Below, piece after piece: positions 44,829 to 55,400 of a stretch of 64,000 bases of DNA. The translations under genes and the position numbers were made by a program. How positions within the stretch are numbered: the first letter of the stretch is position 1; every line of letters begins with the position of its first letter. The notes under the pieces were generated by a model. The model saw only the letters and a list, made by a program, of their open reading frames with translations, did no database searches and was not told where the DNA came from. This DNA comes from CAWHJB01 sp963698715. GTDB lineage: Bacteria > Chloroflexota > Anaerolineae > Anaerolineales > UBA4823. Location of the stretch: positions 124,001-188,000 of the forward strand of contig CAVORW010000005.1 of NCBI GenBank assembly GCA_963698715.1, in the 5' to 3' direction.

Positions 44829-45462
44829 GCTAATAATTAGACACTTTCATACCGAATAATCTTACAACAAAATAGGCTGCCTAGCGGACGCACTAATAGT
44901 GGGTTTCAATGAAATCTGGGACTTTTTCACAGATATTCCGATGAGCCCAAAAATACTGTAGGTAATTTTCTACAACATATTAGCGCAGCTTGCCCACTTT
45001 TCATTCAGCAGCCTGAGCAGAACCATATGGTTAACTGTGAGAACGGACCAAGCAATACCAATCCAAGCAGGAGATTGTTGGGTCGAAAATTGGCGAAAAC
45101 TCAACATTTTTCGACACTACCAAACATCCTGGTCTTGTGCTTGGGTTATCCCGAATTCACGTTATTAAGCATAATCCGAAACAGAACGCGGGTCAATAGC
45201 AGAAGGGTAGCCGTCAATTAAAGTTTGGTGAGAAGATAAATAGGGACATTCGTTTTTTCTCCAAAATAGGCTTCATTACTTTGGGGCAGTTAGTGGTTCC
45301 CTCGCTAACTCGCTAACATAGAAAAGAAGGATTTAGCGAGAACGTCAGTTAGCCATTAGCCATAAACCTTTTGCACTGGTAAAATCGGATCCATACTAAA
45401 ATTGGTGAAATCGGGTCAAGTTATTTCGGCTTTCACCCCCGCCTTATTATGGAGAATCCAGT
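44829..45462. other. 634-base intergenic region with possible lysC promoter
   Basis: This AT-rich region separates the divergent transpeptidase and aspartate kinase genes. TTGCAC at 45371-45376 and TACTAA at 45394-45399, 17 bases apart, could be a plus-strand promoter about 64 bases before the lysC ATG. An imperfect CTCGCTAA/TTAGCGAG pair lies at about 45310-45340. No riboswitch or T-box was recognised and short frames here look spurious. Confidence 0.4.
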
Positions 45463-46902
45463 ATGCCTGAAAGAACTGTTGTAGTGAAATTCGGCGGGAC
45501 CTCAGTGGGAACAAGTTCCGCGATGGTCCAGGCGATTGAGGTTGTTAAGCAAGTTCAGACCGAGTGGGATCGCACTGTCGTGATAGCTTCCGCTTTGAGT
45601 GGTGTAACCAATCTCCTACTAGAAAGCGCCCATTATGCAGCATCTGGCGACCAGAACACTTACTTAAATGCCCTGCAGTTTCTGCGATACAGCCATTTGG
45701 CGATAGCTGAGAAGGTTGTTACGAATCCCGACCGCCAAAGTAAGCTTAAAGAAGAGCTCGAAGCTCTGTTCCTGCACTTTTCGAATTTGTGTAAAGCCAT
45801 CGAAGTTTTAGGCGAGGCTACTCCACGCGCCCTGGATGCTGTCGCCAGCCTGGGGGAACGGATGAGCGTGCGCTTGTTGGCAGCTGGCCTGATGGATGCA
45901 AGCCTGGCAGCCCAGTATATCGAAGCCTCTGAAATCATCATAACAGACGATCATTTTCAATCTGCCCATCCGGATATGGACTTAACCCTTGAACGGACCC
46001 GCAAGGTTCTGCTCCCGGTTTTGGAAGCTGGAATCATTCCGGTTATAACCGGATTTATGGCAGCAACATCAGAAGGTGTGATCACCACACTGGGACGAGG
46101 CGGTTCGGATTATTCTGCAGCAATAGTCGGCGTCACCCTTCCCGCTGATGAAGTTCGTATCTACACCGATGTAGATGGTGTTATGACCACCGATCCGCGA
46201 TTGGTTGCGGATGCTCGCACCATCAGCAGGTTAACTTACCGCGAGATCGCCGAACTCGCATATTACGGCGCCAAAGTCCTGCATCCCAAAACCATCCGCC
46301 CGGTTATCGAGGCTGGCATTGGTTTAATAGTGGTTAATACATTTAATCCCCAGGCATCCGGAACCAAAATAGTGCCCGATGGGCAGAATCAGGTGGATGG
46401 CCAGATAAAATCCGTGTCAGCCATTACAGGCCAAAGTTTGATTACAATTGAGGGGCGGGGCATGCTTGGCGTGCCTGGTGTTGCCGCCAGAGCGTTCAGC
46501 GCAGTAGCAGCAACGGGCACAAGCGTTCCTCTGATCACCCAGGCAAGCTCAGAACAATCCATCTGCTTTGCCGTTCCAATCAATACGGTAGCTCAGGTGG
46601 TTGCCGCCCTTGAAATTTCTTTTGCGCAAGAGTTAATTAAGCGGGACATTGATCGTATTTGGGCTACCGAGGAGGTGGTCATAATTACAATTGTTGGCTC
46701 AGGAATGCGGCACACCCCAGGAGTTGCCGGGAAAATATTTAGTTCGCTGGGAGAAAATGGGGTAAATGTGATCGCAATCGCCCAAGGCTCATCAGAAGTG
46801 TCTATCAGTCTGGTTGTTGACGCCAGTGAAACGCAGCGCGCGGTTCAGGTTTTGCACCCCCTTATCCTGTCCGCTCAGGCTCAATCTGAAGCAAGGTCCT
46901 GA
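45463..46902 (+). CDS. lysC: Aspartate kinase
   Basis: The 479-residue enzyme phosphorylates aspartate, the first step to lysine, threonine and methionine. It has VVKFGGTSVGT at the N terminus, the substrate-binding TTLGRGGSDYSAA, DVDGVMTTDPR, the KVLHPKTIRP segment and two C-terminal ACT domains (about residues 320-390 and 400-470) for amino acid feedback. No homoserine dehydrogenase is fused. The length fits the longer ThrA/LysC-III-like group. ATG 45463 has GGAG about 8 bases upstream. It is monocistronic or co-transcribed with the downstream glycosyltransferase (73-base gap). Confidence 0.93.
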   Translation: MPERTVVVKFGGTSVGTSSAMVQAIEVVKQVQTEWDRTVVIASALSGVTNLLLESAHYAASGDQNTYLNALQFLRYSHLAIAEKVVTNPDRQSKLKEELEALFLHFSNLCKAIEVLGEATPRALDAVASLGERMSVRLLAAGLMDASLAAQYIEASEIIITDDHFQSAHPDMDLTLERTRKVLLPVLEAGIIPVITGFMAATSEGVITTLGRGGSDYSAAIVGVTLPADEVRIYTDVDGVMTTDPRLVADARTISRLTYREIAELAYYGAKVLHPKTIRPVIEAGIGLIVVNTFNPQASGTKIVPDGQNQVDGQIKSVSAITGQSLITIEGRGMLGVPGVAARAFSAVAATGTSVPLITQASSEQSICFAVPINTVAQVVAALEISFAQELIKRDIDRIWATEEVVIITIVGSGMRHTPGVAGKIFSSLGENGVNVIAIAQGSSEVSISLVVDASETQRAVQVLHPLILSAQAQSEARS

Positions 46903-46975
46903 GGATCGCAGACCTGGAAGAATCACCTGGACAAATGCGAACCTGCACCGGTAATCTTGAAAACCCCGAACCCTG

Positions 46976-47758
46976 ATGCATAATCCAGAAAGCATTAATC
47001 TATTGGGGGTCAATATCCATCTGGTCACCATCGAGGATGTCCTGAATCACATCGATGAAATTCTGGCGTCCGAGAAGAAGACAGTGATCACCCATGTACA
47101 TGTAATGGCGCTTAACCTTGCTTACGAACAGGCCTGGTTCCGGAAGTTTATAAACCAAGCCAGCCTGGTTTATTGTGATGGCATGGGTGTTCGACTTGGA
47201 GCCCGCCTGCTGGGTTACCAAAAAATACCGCAGCGATTTACCTTAGCAGATTGGATGGGACAGCTATCCCGCTTTGCAGCCAAGCGAAATTTTACTCTTT
47301 TCTTCCTGGGCAATCCCCCTGGGTCGGCTGAGCAGGCAGCAATCAAACTATGCGATCTGTATCCTGGTCTCAACGTTGTTGGCACGCAGCATGGGCACTT
47401 TGATAAATCACACCAATCACCCGAAAGCGAGGCGGTCCTTACCCTGATCCAGCAAACCAGGCCTGATATTTTGCTGGTCGGATTTGGCATGCCTGCTCAG
47501 GAAAAATGGATTGTTGAAAATTGGGATCGAATAGAAGCCAGATTGGTAATTCCTTGCGGCGCTATTTTCGAATATGTCGCCGGAGATCTAAAACGCGGTC
47601 CGCGCTGGATGACCGATCACTATCTGGAATGGTTAGCCCGTGTTATTATCTCTCCAGGCCGCTATTGGAAACGGTATGCCATTGACAATCCAAAATTCAT
47701 CGCTCGGATACTTAAATTCAAAGTGACTCACGAGAAATCGTCGAGGCCAACTCAATAA
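46976..47758 (+). CDS. WecG/TagA/CpsF-family glycosyltransferase
   Basis: This 260-residue GT26 enzyme transfers a sugar, often N-acetylmannosamine or its uronate, to a lipid-linked acceptor. Family markers are THVHVMALNLAYEQ near the N terminus, VYCDGMGVRLGARLLG, RFTLADWM, FFLGNPPGSAEQAA, VGFGMPAQEKWI, and CGAIFEYVAGDLKRGPRWM near the C terminus. It acts at the cytoplasmic membrane face in teichoic acid, enterobacterial common antigen or capsule-type synthesis. No polymer locus is adjacent, but the envelope-glycan operon lies at 23-35 kb. Confidence 0.9.
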   Translation: MHNPESINLLGVNIHLVTIEDVLNHIDEILASEKKTVITHVHVMALNLAYEQAWFRKFINQASLVYCDGMGVRLGARLLGYQKIPQRFTLADWMGQLSRFAAKRNFTLFFLGNPPGSAEQAAIKLCDLYPGLNVVGTQHGHFDKSHQSPESEAVLTLIQQTRPDILLVGFGMPAQEKWIVENWDRIEARLVIPCGAIFEYVAGDLKRGPRWMTDHYLEWLARVIISPGRYWKRYAIDNPKFIARILKFKVTHEKSSRPTQ

Positions 47759-47859
47759 TGGGGAATTCCCAGGTGCTCCACTTAAATTTACTAAAGGACG
47801 GTTCAATTGAGAGCAACAAACCAAAAGATTGACCCCATCCAATTAAAAACGGAGCAGGC

Positions 47860-49185
47860 ATGCATATCCATATCTTACAGGTAAATAAGAAGTATCGTTT
47901 GCGGACCAATAAAGATACGAACAGCGGCTATGGAACCGTGAATGATTTTGGCAGTGGAATGGTTGCCAGTTTGTTGAAATATTTCAAAAATGGGACTATG
48001 AATTTCCCGGAGATTCTCCCGGCTTATATCAATGCTATCCTGAACCAGCAAAGGCATCAGGTAACCTTCGACAAGAATCAAGTCCACCCCAATGCACAGA
48101 TCGTCATCATCCAAACTTCAATTATTAATTTCAATGAAGAGCTTCAAGCCGCTGCCCAGATTAAAGCAGATAAACCTCATTTGCGGGTTGGTTTCATGGG
48201 AGGTATATCGTCTGCCAATGCCAGTCTATACGCGAATGAAGGTGATTTTGTCGTCCGGGGTGAACCGGAAAATGCTCTTATCAACGGCAAGATTGAAGAA
48301 TTTTCCGGTATCGTAGATGGAGGGCAGGTGGAGGACCTGGATAATCTGCCATTTCCTGCCTGGTCGCACATCCAGGACTGGAAAGATGGCTATGGCTTTA
48401 TTCGGGCTAAACGAGGTCGGTTTCTCCCGATGCTATCGAGTCGAGGTTGTCCCATGTCCTGCCGCTATTACTGCACTTATCCCCTTGTCCAGGGGGCTCA
48501 TTTTCGCCCCCGGTCACCTGAAAACATCGTAGACGAGATTGTCTATTTGCAGCGGGAATATGGGATGACAACCGTATTGTTTAGGGATCCCATTTTTTCC
48601 TTTGATATGCAACGGGTACAATCCATTTGTAATTTGATCCTGGCAAAAGACTTGAAGTTCTCGTGGCTTTGTGAGACACATCCTCGTTTGCTTACTCCGG
48701 AGCTGATTGAACTAATGGCCAAGGCTGGTTGTGTTGCAGTAAAATTCGGGATTGAATCAGGCAATCTGGACGTGATGAAAAAGGCTCATAGGGCTTCAGC
48801 TAATCTGGATCTTCAAGAATCGATTATTCGCTCCTGTGAGCGCAATCACATTGATGTGCTTGGGTTTTATATCCTTGGATATTTCGATGATACCAAGGAA
48901 ACCATTCGTGAGACAGTTGAATATGCCAAAGAATTGAATACGTTTGGGGCCCAATTTACCATCGCAACACCTTACCCCGGAACACAATGGTATCAGGATC
49001 TTATGCAGGAACCAGATACCTACAGGCTCGACCAAAACCTAGAGCACTATACTCAGTACCAGCTTGTATACCGTCACCCAAATTTAACTTATGAAGAACT
49101 AGAACAATTGAAGAGCATGGCTTATCAACAATACTACTTACGGCCGGCCTATATTTTCAAACACTTCGGTAAAATTATCCGCTAG
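47860..49185 (+). CDS. B12-binding-type radical SAM protein with unusual CX3CX3C motif
   Basis: The 441-residue protein has an N-terminal Rossmann-like region (about 1-150) of the B12-binding radical SAM type, then a radical SAM barrel. The expected CX3CX2C cluster motif reads C197-PMS-C201-RYY-C205, one residue longer than usual, and is followed by TYPLVQGAHFRPRSPE. Later landmarks are VLFRDPIFSF, KFGIESGN and GFYILGYFDDTKETIRET, all typical. The family includes methyltransferases and cyclases of unknown substrates. The classical DxHxxG cobalamin motif is not obvious. It follows the GT26 gene after 101 bases. Confidence 0.82.
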   Translation: MHIHILQVNKKYRLRTNKDTNSGYGTVNDFGSGMVASLLKYFKNGTMNFPEILPAYINAILNQQRHQVTFDKNQVHPNAQIVIIQTSIINFNEELQAAAQIKADKPHLRVGFMGGISSANASLYANEGDFVVRGEPENALINGKIEEFSGIVDGGQVEDLDNLPFPAWSHIQDWKDGYGFIRAKRGRFLPMLSSRGCPMSCRYYCTYPLVQGAHFRPRSPENIVDEIVYLQREYGMTTVLFRDPIFSFDMQRVQSICNLILAKDLKFSWLCETHPRLLTPELIELMAKAGCVAVKFGIESGNLDVMKKAHRASANLDLQESIIRSCERNHIDVLGFYILGYFDDTKETIRETVEYAKELNTFGAQFTIATPYPGTQWYQDLMQEPDTYRLDQNLEHYTQYQLVYRHPNLTYEELEQLKSMAYQQYYLRPAYIFKHFGKIIR

Positions 49186-49614
49186 GGAGCGGGAATTATG
49201 AGCATCATTGTAAGGAATTGCCCGATGATAGAGACTGTCACGGAATAGCCACAGTGAGCACCGAGAGATAAATCAACTCGCTGAATGCTCATGCCAGGTT
49301 CAGATGTTCTATGGGGGAAAGGGTCGTTTCCATCGAAGCGATGAAGACTTGGTTATAAGAGCACTAATTTCAATTGCTATATTTTACATAAATTTTAGGG
49401 CATCTTCAAACTGCCTACGTTACAATGATTTAGGAACTTCTTATAGAAGTGTTTGACAGTATTGGCTAATTTTCGTACAATAGCCTGGTGATTTATAATT
49501 GAACAAACAACCAATTTGTCAACAATATAGGGCAATACTTACGCCAAATTCACAATTCTTCCCGATTAATTGCCGATCAAGCGTAAAAAATACGTCTTCT
49601 TGGAGCAGGAATCC
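49186..49614 (+). promoter_or_regulatory. Intergenic region with strong promoter for the two-component pair
   Basis: TTGACA at 49453-49458 and TACAAT at 49476-49481 are 17 bases apart, a near-consensus sigma70 promoter about 134 bases before the kinase ATG at 49615. Two short hairpins (GGAAA/TTTCC and CATCG/CGATG) sit near 49315-49350. Their role is unknown and no gene is seen. Confidence 0.65.
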
Positions 49615-50979
49615 ATGAGCGATTCAATCGTTCGGACTGCTGCAACGATCAGCAGGCTGATCCTAAAAACCCGCTGGTTGTTGGCGGCATTGGTTAGTCT
49701 TTTGGTCGTTTGGATTGAAATACTGGAGCATGGCCCCATCCAGTTAGATGCGCTGACCCCTGATTTTATCCGCGAAACAGTGGTGTTCGGTGTTATTCTC
49801 CCAATCCTGACAGGACTGCTGCTGTCCATCCTGAATATTGCAGAGAATGAGAGGGCCAGGGCAATTAATTCCCTTGACCAGCGCAATCTGATCACCCAAC
49901 AATTAAATACTGCCTCGAACTGGGAGGAGTTGATCGAGAAGATCATTGCGTTCCCTCGCAGCATAGCCCCAATCCTCAGCAGCTCTCTCCATCTGTTCAA
50001 TCAAGAATTCGATCGATTTGAGTTGGTTGCAGATTGGTCGGCTGATAGAAAAATTCGCCCCGAGCTTCGTCCCATCTTGACCCCTGAATTCTGTCGGAGC
50101 TGTGCAATCAATCTAACCCAACCGGACTCCAAGGCGTCCCTGGTTCGCTGCACGCAACTGAGCAACCTCAACCCAGATTCAGATAAATACTGCCTGCCGC
50201 TAATTCATCTCAATCAAATCATTGCGCTCCTTCATCTGGATTTTCCCGTAGCGATGACGATTAGCAGCAGTCAAATCCGCGTACTGAACAGCGTTGCGCA
50301 CGAAATGGCTCTGGCGATCGATGGTGCCAGGATACATCACTCTTTTGAAAACCAGGCGCAAGCAACCGACGCGGAACGCAAACGGATCGCCCAAAATTTG
50401 CACGACACACTCGGGCAGAATATTAGCTTCCTGCGAATGAAGCTCGATCAACTTACCGGTGAAGACATGCTGCTGGAAATTTCGATGATCCGGCAAGAAC
50501 TGGAACTGATGCGTGAGATCGCTGAAGATGCTTATGAACAGGTAAGAGGCACACTGGCAGACTTGAACTTATCCAATCATGTCGATCTGAGTAGAGAACT
50601 GCTCGAGCATGCCCAGTCCATTGCAAAACGTGCCGGTTTTGAAGTCAAAATGACAGAAAATGGCCAACCTGTACCCCTGCCGGCAACTTATAAACGCCAG
50701 ATTCTATACATTGCCCGGGAAGCGATCAGTAATATTGAGAAACACGCTCAAGCAAAGCACGTCGATATAGAGTTTTCATGGTATGAAACCGGGCTATCGT
50801 TCTTTATCCGGGACGATGGTAGTGGGTTCGACGTCACTAGTGCCTCACTTCCGGACCATTACGGATTGGCAATTATGCATGAAAGGGCCAGAGATATTCA
50901 AGGCTGCCTCACAGTTGATGCTTTACCAGACGTGGGAACGCAGGTAAAACTTTGGCTGCCGGTTGGCCAGGAAGGATAA
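49615..50979 (+). CDS. NarL-type membrane sensor histidine kinase
   Basis: This 454-residue kinase starts at ATG 49615 after GGAGCAGGA. It has two membrane helices (about residues 20-45 and 60-80), a GAF-like middle (about 105-260), a HisKA_3 dimerisation domain with the phosphorylated His in RIAQNLHDTLGQN, and an HATPase_c domain with AREAISNIEKHAQA and DDGSGFD. It is the partner of the LuxR-type regulator encoded 22 bases downstream. The signal is unknown. Together they may control the exported operon beginning at 52439 (inference from position). Confidence 0.9.
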   Translation: MSDSIVRTAATISRLILKTRWLLAALVSLLVVWIEILEHGPIQLDALTPDFIRETVVFGVILPILTGLLLSILNIAENERARAINSLDQRNLITQQLNTASNWEELIEKIIAFPRSIAPILSSSLHLFNQEFDRFELVADWSADRKIRPELRPILTPEFCRSCAINLTQPDSKASLVRCTQLSNLNPDSDKYCLPLIHLNQIIALLHLDFPVAMTISSSQIRVLNSVAHEMALAIDGARIHHSFENQAQATDAERKRIAQNLHDTLGQNISFLRMKLDQLTGEDMLLEISMIRQELELMREIAEDAYEQVRGTLADLNLSNHVDLSRELLEHAQSIAKRAGFEVKMTENGQPVPLPATYKRQILYIAREAISNIEKHAQAKHVDIEFSWYETGLSFFIRDDGSGFDVTSASLPDHYGLAIMHERARDIQGCLTVDALPDVGTQVKLWLPVGQEG

Positions 50980-51001
50980 GCCAAAATTGGGTAAAGGAAA
51001 C

Positions 51002-51664
51002 ATGACCATTAAAATGCTTATCGTAGACGATCATGTTTTGTTCCGGCAGGGCCTGGTGAGCTTATTTAACCAGGAGCCAGATTTTGAGGTCATTGGTGAG
51101 GCTGGAAATGTTAGCGAAGCGATTGAGGCTGCGAACCACCTCAAACCGGATTTGATCTTAATGGATTTCAGCCTTCCGGATGGCTCGGGGGTTGAAGCTA
51201 CTCAAGCAATCCTTAAAACACGTCCGGAAACAAACATTATATTTCTAACCATGCATGAAGATGATGAGCGCTTGTTTAGCGCAATCCGCAGCGGAGCAAA
51301 AGGCTATTTGTTAAAGAACTTGCCGGTCGCTAAATTATTAAATTCGCTCAGGGCTATTAAGGAAGGCCAGGCTCCTATCTCACGTGAGATGACAGGCAGG
51401 ATTATCAATGCCTTCGCCAGATCCGGTTCAAGCAAGCCTGGAGATTCGCCAAACCTGATCGAAATCCTCACCAATCGCGAAATTGACATATTCTATGAGC
51501 TGACAACTGGTGCAAGCAACCAGGAAATTGCAGAACGATTGTTTATATCCGAAAATACAGTCAAGAATCACGTCCATAATATCCTTGAAAAACTAGAAAT
51601 GAGCAACCGCAGGGAAGTTACCAGTTATGCGATCCGGCACGGGCTAACCAAGCCAAGTGCCTGA
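51002..51664 (+). CDS. NarL/FixJ-type response regulator
   Basis: The 220-residue regulator starts at ATG 51002, with AAAGGAAA just upstream, and gives MTIKMLIVDDHVLF. The receiver has the acidic VDDH, the phospho-accepting Asp in LILMDFSLPDGSG, the Thr in FLTMHED and the Lys in LLKNLPV. The C-terminal GerE/LuxR helix-turn-helix reads LTNREIDIFYELTTGASNQE and then FISENTVKNHVHNILEKL. It pairs with the kinase encoded immediately upstream. A strong terminator follows it. Confidence 0.93.
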   Translation: MTIKMLIVDDHVLFRQGLVSLFNQEPDFEVIGEAGNVSEAIEAANHLKPDLILMDFSLPDGSGVEATQAILKTRPETNIIFLTMHEDDERLFSAIRSGAKGYLLKNLPVAKLLNSLRAIKEGQAPISREMTGRIINAFARSGSSKPGDSPNLIEILTNREIDIFYELTTGASNQEIAERLFISENTVKNHVHNILEKLEMSNRREVTSYAIRHGLTKPSA

Positions 51665-51673
51665 AAAGAAACC

Positions 51674-51753
51674 TGGGAACCTTTCCCAATCCTTGTGAAC
51701 CCCACAAGGATGAGATTCGGACTAGAAGGACTATCGATAGATAGTCCTTTTTT
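51674..51753 (+). terminator. Rho-independent terminator after the response regulator, with two more hairpins
   Basis: A perfect 10-bp stem (51726-51735 with 51740-51749) with a GATA loop ends in a T-run at 51748-51753. Before it stand a 6-bp hairpin (51674-51688) and a 9-bp hairpin (51689-51697 with 51703-51711). Confidence 0.92.
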
Positions 51754-52003
51754 AGTTAGCAAAGCATGACGAGGGTGGATAGACAATCCGCATCGAATTT
51801 TGTACTCTTATAGCATCCTTAGGAAGTCCCGTTTATTGGGGATCTCTTCTGGATAGTGTGGTTGTCATTGCGGTTCTATAACATTGAAAATGGAAGATTT
51901 CGACCAAACTTTACATCATTTCGGGTGCACCATTCAATGTTTATTGAGGGCATTGCTAAATACCCAGTCAGTAAACAATTCTTGCGACAACAATCAAACT
52001 AGA
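51754..52003. other. Spacer before the degenerate receiver
   Basis: With the terminator array, 51665-52003 forms a 339-base gap. An in-frame extension of the next gene back to 51884 (TTG) or 51890 (ATG) exists but shows no ribosome site or family resemblance. No other feature is seen. Confidence 0.4.
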
Positions 52004-52354
52004 ATGACAGAAGAAATCCCTAAGTTGAAAAAAAGTGTATTGGTCATACGCAGCAGTTATTTATTGAGCGCGGGGGTTGAATCTTTATTGAAGGAACATC
52101 CTGAACTGGAGGTCGTCGGCATCAATATTGAATGCACTATTCAACTGGTTGAAAAAGTAATGATGGTCAAACCAGATGTCATGGTTCTTGATGAAAGCAC
52201 CATCATAGCCAACCCGAGTAGCATGATTGAATTGTTTAAAAGCTTTCCTGATCTTCGGGTCATCGTCGTCAATCTAGAAAATAACCACATGAGCGTGTTC
52301 GACAAGCGTTATATCCCTATTCAACATTTAACCGATTTTTATGCAGCGCTGTAA
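52004..52354 (+). CDS. Degenerate receiver-domain protein without an output domain
   Basis: This roughly 116-residue protein has the alpha/beta pattern of a response regulator receiver: KSVLVIRSSYLLSAGVESLL, HPELEVVGI, then KPDVMVLDES with an Asp at the phosphorylation position. The usual acidic pair of the first strand is replaced by R-S, and the conserved Thr and Lys are not evident. There is no DNA-binding domain. It may be a pseudo-receiver modulating the NarL pair. The start is uncertain; ATG 52004 is chosen because residues before it do not fit the fold. It ends 84 bases before the giant exported protein gene. Confidence 0.55.
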   Translation: MTEEIPKLKKSVLVIRSSYLLSAGVESLLKEHPELEVVGINIECTIQLVEKVMMVKPDVMVLDESTIIANPSSMIELFKSFPDLRVIVVNLENNHMSVFDKRYIPIQHLTDFYAAL

Positions 52355-52438
52355 TATCCTTTCATAGGGAGGTAGAAAAATGTATGTAATATCCACTCAA
52401 AGTCATAGGTACCACCCTTCAACTACTCGGAGGTCCAC

Positions 52439-55400
52439 ATGAAACTTCGAAATCGTTTCTTATCTGTCCTGTTCAGGCTTGGGATGCTGGTCGTATTATT
52501 AGTACCTTCGGTCCCAACAGGAATCCTGCAAAGTGCTCAGGCTTCTGAACCGCGCGCCCCTGAACCAGCCGTTGTTGCCACGACCAATTCAATCCGGCTG
52601 GCGGTTGTCAGCCAAAGAAGTTCACCGGTCGATCAAGGCGGGTCCGGGGTGCTGGCCGGCGACCCAATCACGGAGTATGAATTTATCATCAACGATGATA
52701 ACAGCGGCGATCCGTTACAACCTATGTATCCGGATTGTTCCCCCTGGATGGACGAGACCCATACCACTGTCAATCCGAATTATCCGGAGAGCTGTTCCTG
52801 GGTGAGTGTTGGCGGGCAGCCAAGTTATGCACCCATCGTCACCCAGGGTGATCAGGATCGTCTGAACCTGACCACTCCGCTGACGATCACTCCCACAGTT
52901 ACATCGACCGGAAAATATTTGATCTCGGTGCTGGCAGATGGCTTCAAAGTCGGTGGTGCCTGGTTCAACCTGCCGATCGAAGAGCCAGGGTTGATAACAG
53001 TCAGCTTACAACCTCACCTCTTACCTGCTGCAACGATCAGCGTTCGTGTGTTTAACGACGTGTCGATCACCAACGGCGCGCCGGACCAACCGCCTGAAGA
53101 GTACGTGCCGGGCGGAGCGATCCCCAGCATGGCCGGCTTCGAAGCCCATGTGGCTGATTGGGGTGGAGAAACCACAACGGACCTCTATGGCAATCCACTG
53201 TGCGCCCAGTACCAGCCCGGTAACGGCCCGAATGGCTACGAGTGGGTCGATGGGGCCCCGGTCTATATCGAAGGCACCGGTGGCCGATGTGTCAGCGATG
53301 ATTATGGCAATATACACATTCCGAACCTTGGGCCAAATCGTTGGGCAGTCTCGGTCGTACCGCCAGATGGCGAAGGATGGATCCAGACCTCCACGCTCGA
53401 AGGTAATCTGGATTGGGATACATGGATTCAGGAAGGCGCAACCGGGTACGACACAGAATTTGTAACCGCCGGTGAACCTTTCCCCTTTACCATTTTTGGT
53501 TTTGTAAAATCTACTGCATATACGGGAACCGTGGATGTGCCGATTACCGGAACACCAGGTTCTGGAGGAACGATCCAGGGCACGATCGTCAAAGCCGAGG
53601 TGTTTACTCCTTACCAGGGTGGCCTGCCTTATTTAGGCCACTTGTGGGGAGGATTGTCAGGCGCAAAGATCGCTCGCCCAATCGCCAATCCCAATATTGC
53701 CCTGCAAGACCTGCTCAACGGCGATACAACGGTATATGTTGGCCAGGGTGATGTAGATGGGCACTTCAGCATCACAGGCGTACCAGATGGCAACTATAAC
53801 CTGAGCTACTGGGATTCATCTTTGATGAATCTGCTGGATCTGGTTCAGGTCACTGTCCGCAACGGTGAAGTCGTCGATCTGGGCGTGCTTTTCCAGACCG
53901 GCTGGTTCAGCGAAGTCTATGGTCACGTCTTTGTAGATGATAATGAGAACGGCAAAATGGACCCCGGCGAACAGGGTGTGGATGCCTTCCCCGTAGTCTT
54001 GCGCCGCCGGGAAAATTCAGAGATGGATCGCGGCGCAATCTTAGTCGCGACCGAGCCGGATGGAAGATACTTCTTTGAGAATATGTATCCGCTCAACCAG
54101 TGGTTGGTGCTTGAAGCTTATGCCGACAATTACTACACCACCGGCGTAACCTTCCAGGCTACCAACCAGACCACTGAAACGACCATCCTGGGCAATGGGG
54201 TCGATGTGGGCGTTCTGCCGGTCATCGGGCAGGGCGGCCGCCTGGATTGGGGCGTAAAACCCTACGATCCAGGGACAAACGGCAGCATCGTGGGGTCCGT
54301 ATTCTACGATACAACCCGCAACGAACTCGACCCGCGCTTCCAGGCTATCGAACCCTGGGCGCCCGGCATCCCTAACCTGACAGTCAACCTGTATGATACT
54401 GTGCCCTGCCCGAACGATGGCAGCCCCTGCGATGCGAGCGGGCAATATCTGCTGGCGCCTGATGGTTCGTACGCTAGAGGTGCCCTACTCGAAACGGTAA
54501 CAACCGAACAATGGGAGCGGCCTACAGACTGCATCGCCCGCGATGTGGATGGCAATCCAGTCCAGCAGCAAGTTCTTCCTGTCGATCCGACAGGCCATGG
54601 ATGTATTGAGGCGCCCCTGATGGGCATCCAGTTCCAGGCAGGCTTTGCCTCGGTGAATGGTAATTATGGCTTTGGCGACCTTCAACCAGGCGACTATCTG
54701 GTGGAAGTTGTCGTTCCCAACGACGACTATGGTTACCCGTTGTATAAAGTAGGCATGGAAGAAGATGTCAATGTCGCTGATGGAGATGCCTACGTTCCAC
54801 AGCCTCAGCGGACTGATGAACCCGATATCCCGCCGCCAGCCTGCGCTGGGTCTTTCCATACAGTCGATGTCGAAGGTATTGGCGTCGATGGTTATGCCCC
54901 GGTATCGCTGCCGAACGGCGTTGTGGTCCCTGCTTCCAATCCAGTTCATAATCCTGGCTTCGTCGATATGGGCGGAAGTCCATACGAGGGCACCCAACGT
55001 CCGCTATGCGATGTTAAACTAGTCACGGTCAGCAATGGTCGTTCTGTGGCCCCCGGATTCACCTTTTTTACCGAGGTTCCGATCCCTGGGCGCTACTGGG
55101 GATTGATCATTGATGATCTGTCACTATCCATCGATCCAAAGAGCACGCTACTCGGCGAGAAGCGTTCCGTTCCTTATGCACCCGTTGGTATCTACGATTA
55201 TGCGAACAACCTTCTCAACACGGTAATCTCGGATTACAACGGCTACTTCGACGTCCTGTTGCCGTCAACGAATACAATCAACTGCCCTTCGCCATCCGGC
55301 GTATGTGCAAACCTGTATCGGTTGGTAGGGAATGACCCCGGACAGCCCGGCAAGTTGAACCCCACCTATAACCCACAATACCGGACGATCGCAGCTACAT

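Noticed and set aside
44900..45300. Short plus-strand frames before aspartate kinase
   Set aside because: They have no ribosome site, no domain and lie in AT-rich intergenic sequence.
49300..49360. Small hairpins before the NarL-type kinase as a riboswitch
   Set aside because: They lie upstream of the predicted promoter and do not match a riboswitch consensus I recognise.
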